Assembly (NCBI GenBank): GCA_003184365.1
Contig: NKYR01000039.1
Span: forward strand, 62,001 to 126,000
Reading direction: 5' to 3'
From: Evernia prunastri
Taxonomy: Eukaryota > Ascomycota > Lecanoromycetes > Lecanorales > Parmeliaceae
DNA length: 64,000 nt
Below the pieces are notes generated by a model. It ran no database searches, was not told where the DNA came from, and saw only the letters and a list, made by a program, of their open reading frames with translations. Positions 56,643-64,000 of this stretch are shown piece after piece. Position numbers and translations under genes: made by a program. Position 1 is the first letter of the stretch. Every line of letters starts with the position of its first letter.

Positions 56643-57466
56643 TCAATTCTCCTTCCACCGCTGCGCGCATGTTGTACACTGTTTTTTTCAGAAGACGAGT
56701 CAGCTCGATCCGTTGTTTCGGTTTCTCTTTTTGCTCTTGCATGCAATTGCACTCTACCCCAACCCGATACAACCTCCCCCACCCCACAATGTACCCAATG
56801 CAAATCTGGTATAGCAGCACCAATATTGAGAGAAGAGTAGATGGAGTGAAGAAAGGACGCACCTTGTAGAATGTCGTCATCGGCTCGTCCGCGCTCCGTA
56901 TCTGCACTTGGTAGAAGAAGGCCGAGGAGCCGTCGCAGCCTTCGCGGGGGCACTGGGCTGTGGAGAGGGAAGGACGTTAGTGGGGTTTTTGGAAGCGGAG
57001 GGAAGGGGGAGTGGGAGAGGAGGGGGAGGGGGGGGGGAAAGGGAGGTTGGAAGGGGAGGGGGGAAAGGATTGTTTGCTGGAATAGGTGTTCGTAGGGTTA
57101 TTGGGTTGAGATGGGGTAGAGAGAATGCTCCTGGATCTCTGAAAAGAAGAGCTATCTCACCATCCGCCCTATCCACATTCTCCCAAGCGTCCTTCCCGCC
57201 GATCACATCCTCCACCTCCTTCCGCTTCATGTCCTTCCGCTCAAAGTACCGACCTCGGAGCAGGAACTGGTAGGGACAGGTGCGGCATTCGAGCCGGTTC
57301 TGCCCTTCCGGGTGGTGGTCGCTGAAGGGCGAGCGGGAGATTGTGAGGATGTTGGCGCAGGAGGGACAGACTGTGGGTTGGGGGGGAGAGGTGTGTTAAT
57401 TTGGGGGATTGCGAGGGAAGGGAGGAAGCGGGGGGAGGGGAGAAGGGGAGGCGTACAGACGAGCAT
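56643..57466 (-). CDS. rpc11: RNA polymerase III subunit RPC11 (Rpc10, TFIIS-like), 116 aa
   Basis: Four exons: 57466-57457 (10 bp, MLV plus one base), 57370-57161, 56957-56863 and 56678-56643 (last 12 codons). The lengths sum to 351 bp, 117 codons. The N-terminal zinc ribbon (FCPSCANILTISR, then LECRTCPYQFLLRGRY) is followed by the linker KRKEVEDVIGGKDAWENVD, and the C-terminal TFIIS-like ribbon has CPREGCDGSSAFFYQVQIRS, the catalytic acidic hairpin RSADEPMTTFYK and CTTCAQRWKEN at the end. RPC11 gives Pol III its RNA cleavage activity and is needed for termination and reinitiation. It would be missed by ORF-based calling because no single exon exceeds 70 codons. It lies 155 bp from, and divergent to, the tRNA gene. 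Confidence 0.93.
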
Positions 57467-57636
57467 TTCTTTGGCTGGTAGTTGGTTCGGTGTGGTGTGG
57501 TGTGGAATGGTGTTTTGTTCAGGGTGGGGTTTCGATGAGTATGCCAAGGTTTAACAGGCTAAGCTTCCTACACCGTCAATAGAAGTGATATATACTTTGC
57601 ATTAGTAGAGTTTTAAATATGGTTCTATGGCGCAAT

Positions 57637-57688
57637 GTGAGTTTGAACGACTTTGTACTGTTGGAGACAATCGACTAACAAATTCTAG
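57637..57688 (+). other. 52-bp spliceosomal-type intron inside the tRNA D-loop
   Basis: Begins GTGAGT, has CGACTAAC with the branch A at 57678, and ends TTCTAG 10 nt later. This is the same size and design as the mRNA introns of this window. Removal joins GCGCAAT to TGGTTAGCGC, giving a nine-base D-loop closed by a GCGC stem. Boundaries can slide by one base leftwards (giving AAGTGG) with equal tRNA geometry, but only the chosen register is GT-AG. Confidence 0.75.
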
Positions 57689-57710
57689 TGGTTAGCGCGT
57701 CTGACTGTTA

Positions 57711-57720
57711 CCCGCGGTCA
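57711..57720 (+). other. Canonical 10-nt tRNA intron at position 37/38
   Basis: CCCGCGGTCA sits one base 3' of the anticodon, between A37 and A38, the place recognised by the tRNA splicing endonuclease. Confidence 0.75.
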
Positions 57721-57761
57721 ATCAGGAGGTTGCTGGTTCGATCCCAGCTAGAACCGCCAAC

Positions 57762-57768
57762 TTTTTTT
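57762..57768 (+). terminator. RNA polymerase III terminator (T7)
   Basis: Run of seven T starting 6 bases after the tRNA discriminator; a second T5 run follows at about 57772. Confidence 0.75.
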
Positions 57769-58067
57769 CTCTTTTTGGGGAGCTCACTTTAATAAGCACT
57801 GATTTGTGACGCGCGGCAGCACTTTGATAAAGACGGATGGGTGCTTTATCAATCTGGATCTAAGTAACGCAGGGTTTTCTCTTTTTGCTTTTTTCTCTCT
57901 GGCGTTTGCAATATACTGTTGAAGGAAAATTGTTTCCGTTCCATCGAGCAAAGGCAATGATATACTTGACTGTTTCTATAGGCCCAGCGTTCCGACCTTT
58001 ACAGGACAATGTTTACATCGGTTCTCGAAAACTCCCATGCCACCTGAACTAAGTCGTCTGCATTCAA
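57769..58067. other. Spacer, nothing recognised
   Basis: No gene or repeat recognised between the tRNA terminator and the hypothetical gene at 58068. Confidence 0.4.
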
Positions 58068-59124
58068 ATGTTCTTAGCCCCCTCGAGCAAGGGTGTACAA
58101 CAAATGAGCCCGCAAGACGACAGGCTCGTGGAAAATTGGAGATCTCATTGGACCACTGGGACTTGGCCTAAGTTCCGTCAGGATATGTTAAGCAGACAGC
58201 TTAGGACCAAGAAAAGATCTCCCACTGGGAGTCTTCAAAGATCACTTGCAGTCATATATGGCATTTTGCGCAACTACGCTTACGGTAATGGGACAGCCAC
58301 ATTGTTGCAGGAAGCAGTTCCCATTTGGCCTGGAAAAAGTCGGGTTCACAGCAGAAAACTCGCCTGTCTGGCCGCTAGAATTTGGAATGCTGAAGAAGGC
58401 GCTGCGTACAGTCACTAAGGAAAGAAAATGAGAAGATGGGGGATCTTTCCACTGTTACAGAGATGGATATGCATTTGGCTGAGTCTCAGAGTGCTTGGAC
58501 TGCACGTCCCTACGGAATGAATTTCCTAGCCACAGGAAATCAGCTCGCCGTGGTCGGGACCAATGTGCAAGATCAGCTCTTACCGAGGCCAGTCAAGATG
58601 CTTAAAGCCAAGCCACTAGACAGATTGCATCGAATATTTGGTGGTGTCGCTCAATTGAAAGCCAAAGGCCAGAGTTTCGAGACGATCTGCTCCCCATTCC
58701 CTGACTTCCCTGCTAATTAAGTATGCCGTAGGAAAGGAAATCTTGAAATAGATACAGGATATTTGAAAGTATAAGGAATGGATGCGTCTTGCAGACACAA
58801 AATCTCGATTTTCTAGGCCCAACATTGGTGTGGAACTTCGGCGACGCTCATGCCCAGCGCGGGACCCAACTTGGCCAAGCTCATCGTATTGGGATACGAT
58901 TCTTCAAACCTGGAGAGGCTCCTCCGACCTCCTGGTATCGAGTGGGTACTATTGTCTATAGGGTTACGGAACCATGTGAGGATTTGAAGAGATCAATTCC
59001 TTTCTGTCCAAAGATTCAGGCATTCAATAGAAACGGTATTGGACACTCTCGTGAGGAATTGCTGATAAGAAAAGAAGATTTGGCAACGAAGGCTGAGATC
59101 TCTCACCAAACACGCAATTGGTAG
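58068..59124 (+). CDS. Hypothetical spliced gene, exon structure uncertain
   Basis: A run of consecutive plus-strand frames separated by plausible splice sites: ATG 58068 (MFLAPSSKGVQQMSP) to about 58284 with donor GTAATG, a frame at 58440-58720 (LSTVTEMDMHLAESQSAWTA, then LHRIFGGVAQLKAKGQ), and a last frame after a TTGCAG at about 58795 (NLDFLGPTLVWNFGDAHAQ, then KPGEAPPTSWYRVGTIVYRV) ending TAG 59124. I recognise no domain and could not close all phases, so it may be a real lineage-specific gene or a decayed one. Confidence 0.35.
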
Positions 59125-59537
59125 ATAGGCACCTTGAAGCTAGCCATTCACCAGGCTTTCATATACTTCCTGTATCTAGCCGAGATCGTTTTGTTAAGCA
59201 AATCTGCACACCCGAATGTTAGGTTGAAGCCCTTTCAGCGTCTTGAGACACCTTGATACTTTTCTGACGCACGGGTAGAGGATTTCCCTCAATTTTGGCT
59301 CAGCTATTGAAATCTCCATCCTCTGGCACCACTGGAATAGCGCTTACGAAAGCTTGAGACACAGATCACCAGTCAACGGACTTCTAGTTGTCAGATAAGC
59401 CTCATCCGGTCCTTCTATCCGATAACCGCCCAGACCGAGACAACAAATTATTTCCGAAAAACGCGTCTTTCTTCAACGCGACCATTTCATGTATTCTTTT
59501 ATTATTTCATCACATTAAGTTCATTATATCTCAAATT
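59125..59537. other. Spacer before LTR element, nothing recognised
   Basis: No supported gene; the LTR begins at 59538. Confidence 0.4.
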
Positions 59538-59779
59538 GTCATGGTGCAGCCTCGTCTCGTGCTGATCTCGCCTAGTCTCGTTTAACCTTTACATCATCCG
59601 CGCATATTGGGTATATGGGAAATGAAGATGTGGGTTAAAGGACCGTGCGCCAGCTTCTATTTAGATAGCAGCTGGCCCTGCCCCAGCTTGATTCCTTGTC
59701 TTTCGTCTTGGCCTTTCACCTACGTATAATATAGCCTAGTAATAATGCACATTCTTCGCCAATACCTCGTTCCTTGACA
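59538..59779 (+). repeat. 5' LTR
   Basis: Five-base inverted ends TGTCA/TGACA. The right two thirds, starting TATATGGGAAATGAAGATGT, recur at 60269-60438. Confidence 0.75.
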
Positions 59780-59835
59780 TTACGAAAGACCTTAACATCT
59801 GATAGTGCTTCCCGGCACTATAAAACCTCGTTACC

Positions 59836-60264
59836 ATGGGAGACCAGCCTCCCGACCTCGATACCGACCGCGTGCGAGTATTCCTCGCCGAAGTAACTCA
59901 GAACCCCGCCAGCTTCCTAGCCACCTTCGACACCCTCCGTGCTCAAGTAGAGAGCAACTCCTCGTTTAACACTCCGCCCTCGTCCACGTCTCCCCCGCAA
60001 CCTCTTTACGACTCCCAGGCCATGGCAATGATGGCTCAAGTGCTGGCGGCTGCCATGCGCGAGAACACCCCCGTTCCCCGTTCCAGAACCCCCCCGAGGT
60101 CAGAAAAACTCCCAGATATCCCCGAGTACGATGGGGACATGGACAAGTTAGACGCTTGGGAACAAGCCTTGGTCCAGCGGATGGACAGTAACCATGACCG
60201 CTACCCTACCGACCGCGCCAAGATCGCATATGCGGAATCCAGATTGACTATCGGCAAGAAGGCC
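59836..60264 (+). pseudogene. gag fragment of the LTR retrotransposon
   Basis: ATG 59836 (MGDQPPDLDTDRVRVFLAEV). After a Pro/Ser-rich stretch it reaches the Ty3-type gag block EKLPDIPEYDGDMDKLDAWE and YPTDRAKIAYAESRL, then stops at the N. The capsid C-terminal part and zinc knuckle are absent. Confidence 0.75.
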
Positions 60265-60265
60265 N

Positions 60266-60438
60266 CAACATATATGGGAAACGAAGATGTGGGTTAAAGG
60301 ACCGTGCGCCAGCTTCTATTTAGATAGCAGCTGGCCCTGCCCCAGCTTGATTCCTTCTCTTTCGTCTTGGCCTTTCACCTACGTATAATATAGCCTAGTA
60401 ATAATGCACATTCTTCGCCAATACCTCGTTCCTTGACA
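60266..60438 (+). repeat. 3' LTR, partial
   Basis: Near-identical to 59612-59779, including CACATTCTTCGCCAATACCT, and ends TGACA at 60438. Confidence 0.75.
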
Positions 60439-60766
60439 GCTGCTGACTAAGTATCTTATGTGCGCTGTTTTGCTCTTCTTAAAAAAAAATCATTTTTAAT
60501 GCAATCTTGCTCTTACTGATAGTATCGCAAATTATAATTACAGGAGAATGTCTATATGGTTTTAGTATCCACATTAGAGCGGAGCGTGCGTGGCCAGCAG
60601 GACTGGCGCTGGTCTTCATTTCGGACGAGAATCATGGACGGAGTCGCAGTAGACTAATATAGTGTCCTTTGTCACTTCTAATGTGAGCAACCAGTGCTCT
60701 TTTCGATCAAGTCAAGTATCTTTCAATCTGTCTTGGGCTTATGGTATGTTCAAAAGATGAGTTACT
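60439..60766. other. Spacer, nothing recognised
   Basis: A-rich run near 60481. No supported gene. Confidence 0.4.
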
Positions 60767-61286
60767 CTATTTCATCATCTCCAGAAATCGCGCCGAGAAG
60801 GCTTGTGCAACGCGCCAACCGAATACTACCTTATCATACTCAAAGCTGTCACCATCTGTGATACTAACAAACTCGGTCAAATAACAGCGAACAGGAAAAG
60901 GAGAGTGTACTGGTGGATCGTGTTCCTCACATGATTGAACGGCAAAGTTGTTGACTTGGGCCCTAGGGGCATACATTCCCGTTACATCCGTGCTCAATAC
61001 ATGCAGACGCACCTGTGCCAGCTTCTCTGCGACATCAGGTAAAGGGCCCCACAGTGGAAAAAGGCGAAGTTGTTTCGCAGATTCGGCATTGCGACTTGAC
61101 CTTAGTGAACACCATACTTTTGGCGTCTCACATGTCATCTGCGAGAATCACGGCAGATGAGGGGAAATTTACGGTAGTGAACTATACGTATGTACATTGG
61201 GGTGAACCATGACGCGAAAGGAGGAATAAGCCGCCTTTGCTGGAGAAGAAGAGCGCTGTGATTATGGTCCAGATAAGTACCCTCAT
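60767..61286 (-). CDS. Small putative secreted protein next to PKS, 156 aa
   Basis: Two exons (61286-61188 and 61138-60767) with a 49-bp intron (GTATAG donor, CGCAG acceptor), total 157 codons including stop. The first exon starts MRVLIWTIITALFFSSKGG, a signal-peptide-like sequence. The rest (VAEKLAQVRLHVLSTDVTG, then CYLTEFVSITDGDSFEYD) matches no family I know. It lies 92 bp downstream of the PKS stop on the same strand. It may be a cluster gene or an unrelated lineage-specific secreted protein. The call rests on frame closure and the leader only. Confidence 0.4.
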
Positions 61287-61378
61287 ACCAACGTCGCGCG
61301 ATGTTGAATCGTTCAGTCCCAATGTAAATAACAACCTAGTATTATCAAACTGACAACGTCCCCGTCCCTCGTCCACAA

Positions 61379-64000
61379 TCACTGCTTTTCATCTTCTGGT
61401 TTTCCCTCTGAGAACAAAGACTGGTCCACCAACTTGGACTTGGTTGCAATCTTCTCGGCGAGATGATCAATAGATGGGCTGTTCATGAGTTCCATAAGTG
61501 GCACGTTGACACAAAGATCAAGCGTGATCCAGTTTCGAAGCTCGACGGCAACCAGAGAATCGAGACCGTAGGCCACCACCGGCTTTTTGCTGTCCACATC
61601 TTCAATTGCAATCATGAGAAGGCTGGAAAGTTTCTGCGTCAGGGCTTGACACATGAGCTCGATGGCTAGTTGCGGCGAGTCTGCCTGCTTGAGGCGATGC
61701 TGGATTGCGATGACTTCCTTGTCTCCTCCTCCCACGGAGAGGCCAGACTGCACGTCGGCGAGCACATGTGAAAAGCGGGGATCAGTGGCCCATAGTGGCA
61801 ATCGCATATCTGGAAAGAGTTTGCAACCCGTGATCGTCTGCTGGTCTTCGTTTCCAGAGAACTCCCCTGTTACTACAGCCTTTACAAGAGTCAAAAGTTC
61901 GTCTTCTGTGACATGGTCGTGTGCTGCCACTAGGATGTCCGCTTCACGCTCTTTGTTTTCAGCAACATAGCCAACGCTATCAACGATGCCGATGTCGATG
62001 GCGCAAGCTGGAAGGCCGAGACCTTTGCGGTAGGATGCGAAGGCGTCGAGGAACGTGTTGGTCGCGCCGTACGCTGATTGACCACGGTTTCCGGTGATCC
62101 CGGTGCCGGATGACAACATGAGGAAGAAATCAAGTTGACAGTCAGCTAGACAATGGTGAAGATTCCATGCACCTTGCACACGAGGCTTGATGACAGCCTC
62201 CCAATCGGCGAAGGAGATCTTTTCGAACAGGGTGTCTCGCAGAGTCATTGCTCCGTGTATCACCCCCTTGATAGGCGGCAAGTTTGTTAGGCAGTCTGAG
62301 ACAACATTTTGGACCTGCGCTAGGTCTGCAACGTCACACCTCGCGACGACGACATTGACACCTTGCCCTCGAAGCTCTTCCACTAGATCTGGGACTCCTT
62401 TCTGGTTCATGCCACTGCGAGATACGAGGATGATATTTCTGGCACCTTCTCGAGCCAGCCATCTGGTGATGGACCTGCCGATACCGCCGGTTCCACCTGT
62501 GATCAAATACGAGGCGGCGCCACTAGGGATAGCTTTGGGAGGTATTGCTGGTAACGCCTAGAAGAGATCAGCAATGGAAGCTTCGTGGTAATGAAGTGCA
62601 ACCTTACCTGGACTGTACTGTCACTGGTAGCTTCAATAACAATTTTACCTGTATGCTTTCCAGTTTGCATCTGGCGCATTGCTTGCTGGATCTCGGAGAC
62701 CGGGAATACCGTGATGGGGGTAACGAGACGAATCTTGTTGTCTTCGTACATCTTGATCACGTCGAGGAGGACCCGTTTGAAAACATGTGGTTTCTTGTCT
62801 GCAAGAACAGTGAGATCCACAGCCGAGAAGGAGACGGAGTCCAGAAATTTTCCCATTTCCAGATTCGAGTTTTGCACTAGGTCTCGCTTGCCGATCTCGA
62901 TGAATCGGCCAAGTGGTGCCAGACATTGCCAGGACTGACGAAGTATCTCTCCCGCTGTTGAATTCAGCACCACATCCACCCCCTTTTGGTTTGTCAAGGC
63001 CATCAACTCCAGGTGGAAAGAGGTGTCGCGACTAGAAAAGATGTGACTTTCCGAGATACCATATGTCTGCATAACCAAGCTTTTCTTTTCCAAAGATCCT
63101 ACAGTGACGAACACTTCGGCTTTTGCCTCTTGAGCCAACATTATCGCAGCTTGGCCTACACCACCGGCAGCAGCATGGATCAGGACCGACTCGCCTTCGG
63201 CAAGTCTTCCGACCTCAGATAGTGCGTAATGTGCAGTGCAGAATACCACTGGAATCGAAGCGGCCTGCGTGAATCCCAGGCTTTCCGGTATCTCGGCCAC
63301 CATGTGTTGTGAAACCCGCGTATAGTTGGCGTAGGCTCCGTTCGTAATGGCACAGACGCGGCTCCCCGGAGTGATGTCGGTCACTTTGGATCCAACGGCA
63401 GTTACTATACCACTACATTCGACTCCGATCTCTCGCTCAAAAGGAATTTGCCCAAGGGCAACCATGATATCCTTGAAGTTCATCCCAGTGGATTTGATGG
63501 AAATCTCAACCTCGTCATTTCCAAGCTCAGCTTTAAGGCTTAGATCATCCTGGAAATAGATACTATCGAGTTGGCCTACCTGACCTACCCTTAATGCTAA
63601 TGGTCTTCCCGGTTGTATAAAAGCCTGAGACTCGGGAATGGGTGAGTGGGTCTCGCGAACAACATACTCGTCTTTTCTCGTGTTTCCGACGATTCGAGGA
63701 ACCTGTAACACTCCTTTCATCTCCAGAAACTCCGTGTCCGCCTGGAAACTGGGATATTCAAAGCCAAACGTGAGTCTAAACACCCGCAAAATCAGGTCGC
63801 TAACTCGATCATCGGGCAATTGGTCTCCGTGGTCCAGATCAAGGGTCACGATGCGAAGACCCGCATTCTCCATCTGAAGCGTGCGAACAAACCCTGTGAT
63901 CATATTTGCTTCTGGGTTTTGGGATTTCGCTCCTCGGCTCACCCAAAGAATGCCACGCGCGGTCGAAAAGAGGACCTGCATGCTCTTGAAGCCGATCTCG
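61379..64000 (-). CDS. Highly reducing polyketide synthase, C-terminal part (ER-KR-ACP), runs off right edge
   Basis: Two exons (64000-62608 and 62557-61379) joined by a 50-bp intron with GTAAGG donor and CTAG acceptor. The frame is open to the edge. Enoyl reductase: GVECSGIVTAVGSKVTDITP, then IHAAAGGVGQAAIMLAQEAK (NADPH loop) and LAPLGRFIEIGKRDL. Ketoreductase: YLITGGTGGIGRSITRWLA, active site Ser/Tyr in MLSSGTGITGNRGQSAYGAT. The carrier domain has the phosphopantetheine Ser in VAYGLDSLVAVELRNW. It ends about 50 residues later without thioesterase or reductase, so release must be in trans or by an acyltransferase. KS, AT, DH and any methyltransferase lie beyond the window. Architecture is that of fungal type I HR-PKSs making reduced chains. 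Confidence 0.93.

Larger units (their letters stand above)
57621..57756 (+). tRNA. tRNA-Asn(GTT) with a D-loop insert and an anticodon-loop intron
   Basis: Acceptor strands GGTTCTA (57621-57627) and TAGAACC (57749-57755) pair perfectly, with discriminator G at 57756. D stem is GCGC at 57630-57633 with GCGC at 57695-57698. Anticodon stem is 57700-57704 with 57722-57726, the anticodon GTT is at 57707-57709, and the T arm is GCTGG-TTCGATC-CCAGC (57732-57748). Two inserts must be removed: 57637-57688 (52 bp) in the D-loop and 57711-57720 (10 bp) after position 37. The remainder is a normal 74-nt tRNA. Box B (GGTTCGATCC) is intact and a T7 terminator follows. Box A is split by the D-loop insert. 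Confidence 0.88.
59538..60438 (+). mobile_element. Ty3-type LTR retrotransposon, interior collapsed in assembly
   Basis: Left LTR 59538-59779 (242 bp, starts TGTCA, ends TGACA). The leader and 5' part of gag follow, then a single N at 60265 joins directly to the last 170 bp of a second LTR (60266-60438), which matches 59612-59779 with few differences. Protease, RT, RNase H and integrase are missing. Flanks CAAAT (left) and GCTGC (right) do not match as a target duplication, so the two ends may come from different insertions. Confidence 0.8.

Overview
The window is nuclear DNA from a filamentous ascomycete (Pezizomycotina). The evidence is the many 50-70 bp GT-AG introns with CTAAC/CTGAC branch points, the fungus-specific families (HET-domain protein, NACHT/STAND proteins, DUF7708-like protein, highly reducing PKS, GMC oxidoreductase, Tad-like LINE, Ty3-type LTR element) and the low gene density. 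The class within Pezizomycotina cannot be fixed from the sequence. Most genes are interrupted, so the coordinates given here come from splicing by eye and checking that reading phase is kept across every junction.

Layout. 0-1 kb: start of a STAND (NACHT) receptor running off the left edge. 2-8.2 kb: small hypothetical genes, one secreted protein and a gap flanked by a duplicated contig end. 8.9-11.3 kb: HET-domain incompatibility-type protein. 12.4-16.7 kb: very intron-rich homoaconitase (LYS4/lysF). 18.1-20.4 kb: phosphoserine aminotransferase (SER1). 22.4-26.5 kb: secreted GMC oxidoreductase and an intronless GC-rich FAD oxidoreductase of a bacterial-looking family. 28-32 kb: tandem pair of M48/OMA1-like proteases, the second with its catalytic Glu changed to Gly. 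33.8-37.6 kb: alpha/beta hydrolase and cytochrome P450. 38-41.2 kb: Tad-like LINE assembled as a chimera. 41.7-44.1 kb: DUF7708/degenerate-NACHT protein. 47.6-57.5 kb: conserved housekeeping block (GT25 glycosyltransferase, Spp1/Cfp1 subunit of COMPASS, ankyrin protein, Pol III subunit RPC11) interrupted by a roughly 1 kb TA-flanked inverted-repeat transposon. 57.6 kb: tRNA-Asn. 59.5-60.4 kb: LTR retrotransposon remnant. 60.8-64 kb: a small secreted-protein candidate and the 3' end of a highly reducing PKS running off the right edge.

The strongest unusual signal is the tRNA-Asn(GTT) gene at 57621-57756. Besides an ordinary 10-nt intron after position 37, its D-loop is split by a 52-bp insert with complete spliceosomal hallmarks (GTGAGT donor, CTAAC branch site 10 nt before the acceptor, CTAG acceptor). 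Removing both inserts restores a perfect cloverleaf. The second notable case is the HGxxH pseudo-protease beside its intact HExxH sister.

Five N-runs or single Ns (7949, 39585, 40614, 55915, 60265) sit exactly between near-identical sequences and mark assembly joins, so the duplications around them should not be read as biology without checking.
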